This document shows positions 53,914 through 61,961 of a stretch of 64,000 bases of DNA, piece after piece. The position numbers were made by a program, and so were the translations under genes. The stretch's first letter is position 1; each line of letters starts with the position of its first letter. Under the pieces are notes generated by a model. The model saw only the letters and a list, made by a program, of their open reading frames with translations. It searched no databases and had not been told where the DNA came from. The DNA comes from Bacteroidota bacterium (GTDB lineage: Bacteria; Bacteroidota; Bacteroidia; Chitinophagales; Chitinophagaceae): positions 128,563 to 192,562 of the forward strand of contig JABDAZ010000001.1 of assembly GCA_013288945.1 (NCBI GenBank), given 5' to 3'.

Positions 53914-55221
53914 ATGAGCACAGATTTTCAACCGGTAGAATGGATTAACACCACAAATATTTATGAAGTAAATCTTCGTCAGTATACATATGAAAGTTCG
54001 TTTAATGCATTTGCAAAAGAGTTGCCGCGGCTGCGAGATATGGGCATTGAAATTTTATGGTTCATGCCAATTACACCAATTAGTATTGAAAAAAGAAAAG
54101 GCACTTTAGGCAGCTATTATGCAACTGCAGATTATCAAAATACAAACCCAGAATTTGGTTCGCTGGATGATTTTAAAAACCTGGTGCAATATGCGCACCA
54201 GCTCGGTTTTAAAGTTATTATTGATTGGGTTATTAATCACACCGGATGGGATCATCACTGGACGATTGAACATCCTGAATATTATGCAAAAGATGCTGAA
54301 GGAAATTTTATGGAGCGCAATGGTTGGGATGATGTAATCGATTTGGATTTTAATAATTATGATTTGCGCACTGCATTAATAGATGCAATGAAATTCTGGA
54401 TTAATAATTTTGATATTGATGGTTTTCGTTGTGATATGGCACATTTGGTTACGCTTGATTTTTGGAAACAAGCGCGCACCGAATTGGAACCAATTAAAAA
54501 ATTATTCTGGCTCGGCGAAACGGAAGAAATAAATTATCATGCGGTTTTTGACGTAAGCTACGCGTGGCGCTGGATGCATACTTCAGAGGATTTTGCAAAA
54601 CAGAAAACAGATATTAACGGGCTCTGGAATTTATTGCAGCAATACAATGATCAATTTCCTGCAAATGCATTTCATGCTTATTTTACATCAAACCATGATG
54701 AGAATAGCTGGAACGGAACTGAATATGAAAAATATGGATCAGCAGCGTTAAATCTTGCGGTGTTCAGTTGTTTGTGGAATGGAATTCCATTAATATATAG
54801 TGGACAGGAAATGCCAAATCATAAACGCCTAAAATTTTTTGATAAAGATGCGATTGAGTGGAGCGGAAAATATGAACTGCATGATTTTTATAAAACTTTA
54901 TTAAACCTGCGCAAACGAAATATTGCGTTGCGCGCATGCGATAATAATGTTTCAACTTATCGCGTGCAAACAAATGTGAATGATAAAGTTTTTGCTTTTA
55001 AAAGAAAAAATGGAAACAATGAAGTTGTGGTATTATTAAATTTTTCTGATCAGGAACTTTCCGTTGAAATATTTGATAATGATTTAAGCGGTTTATATAA
55101 AAATAGTTTTGCCAGTGATTCAATTGATCTTGGAACAACAAAACATGTTGTTATTATTGATCTTGGAACAACAAAACATGTTGTTATTCATCCATATAAT
55201 TTTTTAGTTTTTGAAAAATAA
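53914..55221 (+). CDS. Alpha-amylase family (GH13) enzyme
   Basis: 435 residues, no signal peptide, so likely cytoplasmic. The TIM barrel shows NIYEVNLRQYT, GFKVIIDWVINHTGWDHHW (conserved region I), GFRCDMAHLV with nucleophile Asp174 (region II), FWLGETEE with Glu202 (region III) and FTSNHDENSWNG with Asp262 (region IV). A C-terminal beta domain follows. GH13 enzymes cut or rearrange alpha-glucans such as glycogen, maltodextrin or trehalose; the exact activity is not clear. Near the C-terminus an 11-residue segment (IDLGTTKHVVI) occurs twice through a 33 bp tandem duplication. Confidence 0.88.
   Translation: MSTDFQPVEWINTTNIYEVNLRQYTYESSFNAFAKELPRLRDMGIEILWFMPITPISIEKRKGTLGSYYATADYQNTNPEFGSLDDFKNLVQYAHQLGFKVIIDWVINHTGWDHHWTIEHPEYYAKDAEGNFMERNGWDDVIDLDFNNYDLRTALIDAMKFWINNFDIDGFRCDMAHLVTLDFWKQARTELEPIKKLFWLGETEEINYHAVFDVSYAWRWMHTSEDFAKQKTDINGLWNLLQQYNDQFPANAFHAYFTSNHDENSWNGTEYEKYGSAALNLAVFSCLWNGIPLIYSGQEMPNHKRLKFFDKDAIEWSGKYELHDFYKTLLNLRKRNIALRACDNNVSTYRVQTNVNDKVFAFKRKNGNNEVVVLLNFSDQELSVEIFDNDLSGLYKNSFASDSIDLGTTKHVVIIDLGTTKHVVIHPYNFLVFEK
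55123..55188 (+). repeat. 33-bp exact tandem duplication inside the GH13 gene
   Basis: 55123-55155 and 55156-55188 are identical, in frame, adding 11 residues close to the C-terminus. The lack of any difference suggests a recent event. Confidence 0.92.
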
Positions 55222-55233
55222 AAAGTTATTAAT

Positions 55234-55271
55234 AAAAAAAATCCCCGCAAATTTTGCAGGGATTTTTTTTA
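55234..55271. terminator. Bidirectional terminator between GH13 and htrA
   Basis: AAAAAAAATCCCCGCAA pairs with TTGCAGGGATTTTTTTT with one mismatch and a 4-base loop; both genes converge on it. Confidence 0.85.
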
Positions 55272-55293
55272 TTAATAACAATCAACACTTTTA

Positions 55294-56796
55294 TTATTCA
55301 TTACTGCTCAACTGCAACGGATAAGTGAAAGCTCCATCATAGCCCGGATAAACACCTTCTAATTTTACAGAACCACCGGCATTTGCATCCAGCATTTTTC
55401 TAAAATCTTCCACGTTGTTTACATCTTTGCCATTTGCTTTTAAAATGATGAAACCATCTTCCATTCTTGTTTTACTAAACAAACCTTTTTCTGCAATAGA
55501 TTTTACAATTACACCACCTTTTACATTTAAAGAGGCTGCATCTTTTTTGGTTAATGTTTGTAAATCTGCACCTAATTTATCGAGCACAGAATTTTTTATA
55601 ATGTCTGTTGTTCCGCTGTTATTTTTTAATACAACAGGAACTGTATATTCTTTATCATCTCTTTTGAAAGTAACATTTACTTTGTCGCCAGGACTATAAG
55701 TTGCAATTTGCCCAACCATATCCGCAGCGCTTGTTAATGTGTTACCATTTAATTTTGTAATGATATCGCCTTTTTGAATACCAGCTTTTGCAGCAGCGCC
55801 ATCAGCAGGAACTTCACTTACATAAACACCATCACCATCTTTAATTCCTTCCTGTTTTTTCTGTTCATCACTTATATTGTCCGGCGCATATTTTATACCA
55901 AGATAAGCGCGTTGCGATGTTCCATATTTCATCAAATCACTTACTACTTTTTTTACAATATTTACAGGAATTGTAAATGAGTAACCAGCATAAGAACCAG
56001 TTGGCGAAGCAATGGCTGAGTTGATACCGATTAATTTGCCATCAGTTGTAATTAACGGGCCGCCGCTGTTTCCGGGGTTTACTGCTGCATCAGTTTGTAT
56101 AAAAGATTCAATCGGAGTTTTGCTTTGGCGCGCATTAATTTCAAGCGTTCTTTGTTTAGCGCTGATAATACCCGCGGTAACAGTTGTTTCCAAACTTAAA
56201 GGATAACCAACTGCGAGAACCCACTGGCCGATTTTTGCTTCGTCAGAATTTCCATATAATAAAAATGGCAATCCTTTCGCTTCAATTTTTACAACTGCCA
56301 AATCACTGCTCGGATCTGTACCAATAACTTTTGCTTTAAAAGATCTTCTATTGCTTAAAGTAACAGTTACTTCATCAGCACCATCAACTACGTGGTTGTT
56401 TGTTACAATGTAACCATCATCGCTGATGATAACTCCGGAACCCGAAGCCATCTCCGGCATTGAACGGCCGCGTTGCCCAAAAAAATCATCCGGATCAATT
56501 CCGAATAAATCTGCAAATGGATTTTTAGGTAAATTGTTTGTAGCCGTGCGGTTCGTTTTTGTTTTGATATGAACCGTTGCAGGAATAGCTGCGCTTGCTG
56601 CATCTGTAAAATCAGCAGGGCCGCCACCTGCAGCTTTTTGACCATCAAAAAATTTTGCGTAATTCGCAGGAACTTTGCTTGAATCCTGCGCGTAAAAATA
56701 AGTTTTGTTATTAGAGAAATGATTATATCCCCACATTGTTGCAAGTGCAGTTGATGCACTGATGAGGAAAATGGAAAGTACTTGTTTTGCTTTCAT
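55294..56796 (-). CDS. Do/DegQ-like periplasmic serine protease (HtrA)
   Basis: 500 residues. N-terminal signal or anchor (VLSIFLISASTALATMWGY). Trypsin-like domain with triad His135 (VTNNHVVDGA), Asp165 (SSDLAVV) and Ser244 (NPGNSGGPL). Two PDZ domains follow: AYLGIKYAPD...GDGVYVSEVPADGAAAKAGIQKGDIITKLNG, and a C-terminal KGGVIVKSIAEKGLF...GFIILKANG. HtrA proteases degrade or refold damaged envelope proteins. It has its own 186 bp upstream region; regulation is not visible. Confidence 0.94.
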   Translation of the reverse strand: MKAKQVLSIFLISASTALATMWGYNHFSNNKTYFYAQDSSKVPANYAKFFDGQKAAGGGPADFTDAASAAIPATVHIKTKTNRTATNNLPKNPFADLFGIDPDDFFGQRGRSMPEMASGSGVIISDDGYIVTNNHVVDGADEVTVTLSNRRSFKAKVIGTDPSSDLAVVKIEAKGLPFLLYGNSDEAKIGQWVLAVGYPLSLETTVTAGIISAKQRTLEINARQSKTPIESFIQTDAAVNPGNSGGPLITTDGKLIGINSAIASPTGSYAGYSFTIPVNIVKKVVSDLMKYGTSQRAYLGIKYAPDNISDEQKKQEGIKDGDGVYVSEVPADGAAAKAGIQKGDIITKLNGNTLTSAADMVGQIATYSPGDKVNVTFKRDDKEYTVPVVLKNNSGTTDIIKNSVLDKLGADLQTLTKKDAASLNVKGGVIVKSIAEKGLFSKTRMEDGFIILKANGKDVNNVEDFRKMLDANAGGSVKLEGVYPGYDGAFTYPLQLSSNE

Positions 56797-56982
56797 GGTA
56801 ATTTAAAATTTTAATATGGTAATGTACTCAATTTATGTGCCTGCTCTGTACAAAATAACACGAACGATTCAATTCAGTTCATACCGTGCATTTAGTTTAA
56901 CAAATTATTTACCAAGGCTTTCGTAGATGGCAGTTTTCAAATTTATAATAAGAAAAAATTACAGTCATCATCTGCCAAACGT

Positions 56983-57981
56983 TCATAAGCTGCGCAAAAA
57001 TTTCATCGTATCAACACCATCTGCATAATCGTTCAAACCCGGTTGCTGCGCTAATCCAAAAGGTAAATAATTTTTGCCAATGATGCACTGTACATCTTCA
57101 CTTTCTTTTAATGAACTTACAACGCTATCTGCATTTTTATAGTATTCATAATTCAATACACTTATGGCAGAAAACAAAGACGTGTTTTCCAGCAAAAGAA
57201 TTGAATTGTTAGTCATGTAATATTTTTTATTCAAAATAAATAAGGCAAGCTGGTAATCATAATTATTTTTATACTTATTATTATCTGCGAGGTAATTGTA
57301 TTTATTAAATGCATCAAGCAATGGAATGAAATCATAATTTTCCGGCGCATAAATTTTGGTAATATTCCTGCAGCCTAAACCAAAATATAAATAAACATCA
57401 TCAGCCAGTTTATTTAATTCTTCATTGGATTCATTTCCTTTTAAAATAGCTACAGACGTGCGGTTGCGGCGAATGATGCTTGGGTATTTATTAAAATAAT
57501 ACTCAAAATATCTTGCAGAATTATTGCTTCCTGTTGCAATGTATGCATCACAACCTTTCAACATTTCAGCAAATGAAATTTCATTTTGAATGGTGATTTC
57601 CTGTTGGTATAAATATTCAACCAAATGTTTTATTAATACATTGTCTTTAGAAGAAATTTTTACGGTTTGATAATGCCCATTAATAAACGCACACAAAAAA
57701 TCGTGAAAGCCAACGAGCGGAATATTTCCAGCCATTACAATCCCCACATTTTTTGGCGAGTTGTTTTCTTCCGGGATTGCATATTTTTTTACCCAATCAT
57801 TTAATTTTTTTTCATCTAAAAATTCGCTGGCAATATTATTAACTGCAAGCTCAATAAATTCATTAATAAACCAGGTATTTTCTCGCGAAGCTTTTAGTTT
57901 TGCCGACTGCCATTCTTCATTTCCGGATTTCATATATTTGCCGAGTGTAACCAATAAATTAATCCGTTCTTGTAAATTCAT
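56983..57981 (-). CDS. Acyl-CoA reductase-like protein (LuxC family)
   Basis: 332 residues. NVGIVMAGNIPLVGFHDFLC, YIATGSNNSARYFEYYF, SIIRRNRTSVAILKGNES and LGCRNITKIYAP (probable catalytic Cys in GLGCRN) are typical of the LuxC/acyl-CoA reductase family, an aldehyde-dehydrogenase-like fold that reduces acyl thioesters to aldehydes. In Bacteroidota this gene regularly neighbours a small ferredoxin gene, as here (58039, divergent, 57 bp apart). The partner and substrate are unknown. A -7 box lies upstream. Confidence 0.82.
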   Translation of the reverse strand: MNLQERINLLVTLGKYMKSGNEEWQSAKLKASRENTWFINEFIELAVNNIASEFLDEKKLNDWVKKYAIPEENNSPKNVGIVMAGNIPLVGFHDFLCAFINGHYQTVKISSKDNVLIKHLVEYLYQQEITIQNEISFAEMLKGCDAYIATGSNNSARYFEYYFNKYPSIIRRNRTSVAILKGNESNEELNKLADDVYLYFGLGCRNITKIYAPENYDFIPLLDAFNKYNYLADNNKYKNNYDYQLALFILNKKYYMTNNSILLLENTSLFSAISVLNYEYYKNADSVVSSLKESEDVQCIIGKNYLPFGLAQQPGLNDYADGVDTMKFLRSL

Positions 57982-58003
57982 AAATCCATTTATATTTGAG
58001 TTT

Positions 58004-58011
58004 CAAAATTA
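58004..58011 (-). promoter_or_regulatory. -7 box TAATTTTG of the LuxC-like gene
   Basis: Minus-strand TAATTTTG (TAnnTTTG) 22 bp before the start, with a TTTT -33-like tetrad 19 bp upstream of it. The ferredoxin gene diverges from the same 57 bp gap. Confidence 0.5.
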
Positions 58012-58038
58012 CTTTATTCAATCCCCAATAAAAAAACT

Positions 58039-58386
58039 ATGGCAATAAAAATAACGGAAGAATGTATCAACTGCGGCGCCTGCGAACCTGAATGCCCGAA
58101 TAACGCGATTTACGAAGGCGGCGTGGAGTGGGCAATAGCTGATGGCACGACGATTAAAGGACAGTTTACATTAATGGACGGTTCCGTTGTAGATGCGAAC
58201 CAGCGCAATGCGCCGATTAGCGTAGACACATATTATATTACGCCGAATAAATGTACCGAATGCCAGGGCTTTCACGAAGAGCCGCAGTGCGCGGCCGTTT
58301 GCCCGGTTGATTGCTGCGTGCCAGATGAAATGTACAGAGAAACGGTAGACGAACTTTTAGCGAAAAAAGAAAAAATGCATATTTAG
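58039..58386 (+). CDS. 2[4Fe-4S] ferredoxin
   Basis: 115 residues. First cluster motif [16 protein letters not shown] (residues 10-25), second split motif [22 protein letters not shown] (about residues 74-95) with an insertion between the second and third Cys. A 35-residue insert separates the two clusters, and a short charged tail follows. This matches the YfhL-like or Bacteroidota-type ferredoxins. It carries single electrons in the cytoplasm, perhaps for the adjacent LuxC-like reductase. Confidence 0.93.
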   Translation: MAIKITEECINCGACEPECPNNAIYEGGVEWAIADGTTIKGQFTLMDGSVVDANQRNAPISVDTYYITPNKCTECQGFHEEPQCAAVCPVDCCVPDEMYRETVDELLAKKEKMHI

Positions 58387-58464
58387 AAAAAAGAAAATTG
58401 TGGATAAAAATTGAACCATTTGGGTTTGATTTTTATTTTAAAATTTTGCTACCTTTCTATTAAT

Positions 58465-58560
58465 AAAAATGTGTTACTGTAGCTGAAAAGCTACTTAAAA
58501 TAGACGGGTGATATTTCCCGTTATAAAAAGGTGAAGGAGAACATGCCTTCACCTTTCTTA
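58465..58560 (+). ncRNA. Candidate small RNA or leader with MCYCS mini-ORF and three stem-loops
   Basis: A promoter-like pair (TTTG near 58426, TACCTTTC at 58450-58457) precedes a short ORF ATG-TGT-TAC-TGT-AGC-TGA at 58469-58486, coding MCYCS. Three stems follow: GTAGC/GCTAC (58479-58494, overlapping the ORF), ACGGG/CCCGT (about 58504-58521), and AAAGGTGAAGG/CCTTCACCTTT (58527-58556), the last followed by a T-rich tail like a terminator. No gene begins directly downstream, so it looks like an independent unit of about 95-100 nt. It could be a small RNA, a regulatory peptide leader, or remnant DNA. Confidence 0.4.
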
Positions 58561-58593
58561 TTTTTAAGATACTTGCCGTTAATAAACCATCGC

Positions 58594-58672
58594 TGAATAA
58601 AGAACCAAAGTACAAGAGTGCGACGCCAATGAAGTTGAATGAAATGCTACTGCTCGGTACATAAAAAAAAGA
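58594..58672 (+). repeat. Dispersed intergenic repeat, copy 4
   Basis: Contains AGTACAAGAGTGCGACGCCA and ATGAAG, then a spacer and CGGTACATAAAAAAAA. More diverged than copies 1-3 but with the same order of blocks. Confidence 0.8.
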
Positions 58673-58732
58673 TATCATCACCTTACTATCAGCATATTAA
58701 TAAAAATAAAAAGACTGGCAATTCCTTCAACC

Positions 58733-58926
58733 GGCCTCGAAACAAAAGCGTTAAGAAAATTCAGGATAAATTCATTAAGAACCCGGCGTTGTTTGAGCCA
58801 GTGAAGGCTTGCATTTGCAGCGTCTCGCGGCGAGTTTCGCCGGGTTTAGAATTTATCCTGAATTTTTAGCTTTTGTTTCGAGGCCTTGATTTTTTTGTTT
58901 CTTTTTTTACAAGAAAAAAAGAAAAC
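58733..58926. repeat. Long imperfect inverted repeat with adjoining hairpin
   Basis: Arms 58733-58788 and 58838-58885 are reverse complements apart from a few small gaps (both contain GGCCTCGAAACAAAAGC, TTCAGGATAAATTC and ACCCGGCG). The 49-base centre is richer in GC (GCGTCTCGCGGCGAG). A second hairpin, GTTTCTTTTTTT with AAAAAAAGAAAAC, lies at 58897-58926. It looks like a non-coding mobile or structural element, not a simple terminator; a short ORF crossing it (58639-58869) is not convincing. Confidence 0.7.
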
Positions 58927-59031
58927 ACCACCTGGCATTAATAAAATAATTATTAACAGTCCCCGTACAATAACGCAAAAATCATAAACTCAAATCCTTT
59001 TCGTTTATTTGCTGAAATTAATTTCCCATCA

Positions 59032-60024
59032 ATGAAACCCAACATTGCATTTGTTACCGGTGGCTATTCCGGCGAGTCGGTTATTTCATATAAAAGTGCC
59101 ATTACGATTGAAAATAATGTTGATACAGAATTGTACAATATTTTTAAAATTGACATCAATCCAAACGGCTGGGTTTATGAAGCCGAAGACGGGAAAAAAT
59201 CTGCCGTTAACCGCGAAGATTTTTCAATTATTAATAACGGGCAAAAGATAACTTTTGATGCGGTATTAATCGGCATACACGGCACGCCCGGCGAAGATGG
59301 AAAATTGCAGGGTTATTTTGATTTGGTAAACCTTCCTTACACATCTTGCGATGCCGCAACTTCTGCATTGACTTTTAATAAAAGATATACTGTTGCCATT
59401 GCTGCTTTTGCAGGCATTAATGTGGCAAAATCTGTGGTATTAATAAAAGATAAATTCGGTAATGCAGAAGAAATTGCGTCGCAATTAAAATTTCCAGTTT
59501 TTGTAAAACCAAATAATGGCGGTTCGAGTATCGGGATGTCGAAAGTAAATAATGCCAGTGAGGAATTGGGCGCTGCTATTGAAAAAGCATTTAAAGAAGA
59601 TGACCAGGTTTTGATTGAGGAATTTATTACCGGCCGCGAGTTTACGATTGGTGTTTTTAAATCGAAAGGCGAAATTATTACATTGCCTTTTACGGAGATA
59701 AAAACGAAGAAAGAGTTTTTTGATTTTGAAGCAAAATATACTGCCGGTTTTACAGATGAAATTACGCCTGCAGAAGTTACTGATGCCATCCGCGAAAAAA
59801 TAAATAACACGGCAAAAAAAATATACCAGGTTTTTAATTGCAGCGGCGTTGTGCGCATAGATTTTATTTATAATGAAGAAAAAGGCGAACCATTTATGCT
59901 GGAAATAAATACCGTACCCGGCCAAAGTGAAGCCAGCATTGTACCGCAGCAGGTCCGCGCAATGGGATGGACGCTGAAAAAATTTTATTCCGCATTAATA
60001 GAAGATGCGCTCGCGAAAAAATAA
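59032..60024 (+). CDS. ddl: D-alanine-D-alanine ligase
   Basis: 330 residues. N-terminal FVTGGYSGESVISYKSA, middle VLIGIHGTPGEDGKLQGYFDLVNLPYTS, ATP-grasp PVFVKPNNGGSSIGMSKV, and C-terminal MLEINTVPGQSEASIVPQQVRAMG. It joins two D-alanines with ATP in the cytoplasm for peptidoglycan. The PASTA-domain and rhodanese genes follow in the same direction (gaps 113 and 18 bp). No clear promoter was found; the region before it is repeat-rich. Confidence 0.95.
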   Translation: MKPNIAFVTGGYSGESVISYKSAITIENNVDTELYNIFKIDINPNGWVYEAEDGKKSAVNREDFSIINNGQKITFDAVLIGIHGTPGEDGKLQGYFDLVNLPYTSCDAATSALTFNKRYTVAIAAFAGINVAKSVVLIKDKFGNAEEIASQLKFPVFVKPNNGGSSIGMSKVNNASEELGAAIEKAFKEDDQVLIEEFITGREFTIGVFKSKGEIITLPFTEIKTKKEFFDFEAKYTAGFTDEITPAEVTDAIREKINNTAKKIYQVFNCSGVVRIDFIYNEEKGEPFMLEINTVPGQSEASIVPQQVRAMGWTLKKFYSALIEDALAKK

Positions 60025-60137
60025 TTTGAAAAGGGACGATGTGAAAATGTATAAGGGAATTGTAAATTGATATTTTAGTATAAATCATGAACTTTAATTA
60101 GCACATTTGCATATAAGCAAATTATCACATTAGCTCT

Positions 60138-60950
60138 ATGTTTCAATTCATAACGCGCAAACCACTTTGGGTAAATATACTGGCAGCAATTGTTCTGTTA
60201 CTTTTATTATTATTAATTTTTCTTGGTTCGCTCGCGTTGCTTACGCGCCATGGAAAAACATTAAGGATTCCCGGCGTTACCGGAATGTCTTATGCTGATG
60301 CAAAAAAATCTTTGGAAGCGCAAGGCTTTGAAGTGCAGATACAGGATTCAACATATAATGATACGGTGCCTCCAATGCGTGTGGTAAAACAATTTCCCGA
60401 CGCAGATAACCAGGTGAAAATAAACCGAACGGTATATCTTACCATAAACAGGTCTGTAGCGCCTATTATCGAAATGCCGAATTTAATAAGCATGACTTTG
60501 CGCAATGCAGAATTGGTTTTACATCATTACGGATTGCAAATTGAAGACACGGTTTATAAACCGGATTTTGCAAAAAATTCTGTGCTTGATCAATTGTATA
60601 ATGGCGAAACAATTAAGCCCGGAACAAAAATTCAGCAGGGAAATAAAATTACTTTGGTTATAGGAAACGGAATTGGCGGAACAGAATATACGGTGCCTGA
60701 TTTGGTTGGATTAACCTACAGCGAAGCAAAAGCGCAACTCGACGCAGGCAGATTAATTGTTGGCGCATTGGTGTCGGAAAAAAATATAACCGATACCGCA
60801 AACGCATTTGTATACAGGCAAAACCCGGGAAAATTTGGTGATGATGGAAAACTAAATCACATCAGGCAAGGACAAACAATTGATTTGTGGTTAACTGCCA
60901 AGCAACCGGAAAGAAAAGATTCAACACAAAATACTACGCCAAATAATTAA
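60138..60950 (+). CDS. PASTA-domain membrane protein
   Basis: 270 residues: one membrane helix (residues 11-35), then three PASTA domains: LRIPGVTGMSYADAKKSLEAQGF, IEMPNLISMTLRNAELVLHHYGL and YTVPDLVGLTYSEAKAQLDAG, ending in a polar tail. PASTA domains bind peptidoglycan or beta-lactams; most sit on Ser/Thr kinases or penicillin-binding proteins, but in Bacteroidota stand-alone versions next to ddl are common. No kinase or transpeptidase domain is present. Likely a cell-wall-associated protein of the envelope. Confidence 0.9.
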   Translation: MFQFITRKPLWVNILAAIVLLLLLLLIFLGSLALLTRHGKTLRIPGVTGMSYADAKKSLEAQGFEVQIQDSTYNDTVPPMRVVKQFPDADNQVKINRTVYLTINRSVAPIIEMPNLISMTLRNAELVLHHYGLQIEDTVYKPDFAKNSVLDQLYNGETIKPGTKIQQGNKITLVIGNGIGGTEYTVPDLVGLTYSEAKAQLDAGRLIVGALVSEKNITDTANAFVYRQNPGKFGDDGKLNHIRQGQTIDLWLTAKQPERKDSTQNTTPNN

Positions 60951-60968
60951 ATCATTTAAATATTTTTT

Positions 60969-61277
60969 ATGCAGGTTATTACTATCGAAGATTTAAAAGC
61001 AAGAATTGATGCAGGAGAAAAATTAAATATTTTAGATGTGCGCGAACCCGGTGAACACGCAGAATTTAACATTGGCGGCACTTTGCTGCCATTGGGAAAA
61101 GTACAAACCATGCAACTTGATGAAATTGAAGACTGGAAAGACAAAGAAATAATTTGCTACTGCCGCAGCGGAAACAGGAGCGGGCAAGCTTGTTTATTAT
61201 TAGAAACTTTTGGTTTTAAAAACATTAAAAACTTACAAGGCGGAATGCTTGCATGGCAAGCGAAGTATGCCAAATAG
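60969..61277 (+). CDS. Rhodanese-like domain protein
   Basis: 102 residues, single domain. LNILDVREPGEHAEFNIGG near the start and the active-site loop IICYCRSGNRSGQA with catalytic Cys65; C-terminal NLQGGMLAWQAKYAK. Such single rhodaneses transfer sulfane sulfur to cyanide or thiols in vitro; the cell role is uncertain. It follows the PASTA gene by 18 bp and ends at a terminator. Confidence 0.92.
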   Translation: MQVITIEDLKARIDAGEKLNILDVREPGEHAEFNIGGTLLPLGKVQTMQLDEIEDWKDKEIICYCRSGNRSGQACLLLETFGFKNIKNLQGGMLAWQAKYAK

Positions 61278-61304
61278 TTGTGAGTTTATATGCAGTAAAT
61301 CTGT

Positions 61305-61346
61305 AAAAAATCCTGAAAGTTTAATTGAAAATTTTCAGGATTTTTT
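61305..61346 (+). terminator. Terminator after rhodanese gene
   Basis: AAAAAATCCTGAAA (61305-61318) and TTTCAGGATTTTTT (61333-61346) form a 14-bp stem with a T-run. Confidence 0.85.
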
Positions 61347-61409
61347 TTTGCTTTTTTTTGAGATAAAATTTATTAATAAAAAAGATTTTAAAAAAAATAT
61401 AGCTAATTC

Positions 61410-61439
61410 TTTGTTCGTACGAAAAATTTCCTACCTTAG
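61410..61439 (+). promoter_or_regulatory. Promoter and likely operator of the BlaI-like gene
   Basis: TTTG (61410-61413), 18 bp, then TACCTTAG (61432-61439). A perfect 10-bp palindrome TTCGTACGAA (61414-61423) sits between the two boxes, where an autoregulating BlaI/MecI repressor would block polymerase. Confidence 0.6.
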
Positions 61440-61470
61440 TTGTATGAACGGGAAAAAAGATATTAATAAA

Positions 61471-61845
61471 ATGAAATCAGAACCAACAAAATCAGAATTG
61501 GAAATATTACAGGTTTTGTGGAAACATGGGCCGCAAACAGTTCGTTTTGTAAATGATAAATTGAATGAACAAAAACGCGCTGTTCAATATACATCAACAT
61601 TAAAGCTGATGCAGATAATGGCTGAAAAAGAAATTTTGAAAAGGGATGAAACAAACATGAAACACATATACAGCCCAGCTTTGGAAGAAAGGAAAACCAA
61701 AAGCCTTTTATTGGATCGTTTTGTTGATTCCATGTTTGAAGGTTCTGCAAGTAATTTAATGATGCAATTATTCGGCAATAAAAAAGCATCCAAAAAAGAA
61801 CTCGAAGCAATTAAAGAATTGCTTAATAAAATTGATAAAAAATAA
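61471..61845 (+). CDS. BlaI/MecI-type winged-helix repressor
   Basis: 124 residues from ATG 61471 (MKSEPTKSELEILQVLWKHGPQTVRFV). An upstream ATG at 61444 would lie right at the expected transcription start and is less likely. The winged helix covers residues 5-70 with RAVQYTSTLKLMQIMAEKEILKRDE as the recognition and wing region; the C-terminal helices dimerise. BlaI repressors bind palindromes and are removed when the partner M56 protease is activated. The M56 gene starts 116 bp downstream. Targets beyond its own operon are unknown; no beta-lactamase gene is in view. Confidence 0.9.
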   Translation: MKSEPTKSELEILQVLWKHGPQTVRFVNDKLNEQKRAVQYTSTLKLMQIMAEKEILKRDETNMKHIYSPALEERKTKSLLLDRFVDSMFEGSASNLMMQLFGNKKASKKELEAIKELLNKIDKK

Positions 61846-61961
61846 ATTAATTGTTGATAGTTTATTGTTCATAGCTAACATAATCTTAACTCAATTGTAT
61901 TTGCGATGAACTATTAAAAAGGAACTTTCAACAATGACACAAATTATAAACACCAACAACT

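Noticed and set aside
58639..58869. 76-residue open frame across the long inverted repeat
   Set aside because: Lys/Asn-rich low-complexity start, no family likeness, and most of its length is dictated by the palindromic arms.
61210..61443. Long N-terminal extension of the BlaI-like repressor
   Set aside because: Overlaps the rhodanese gene end, a terminator and the promoter.
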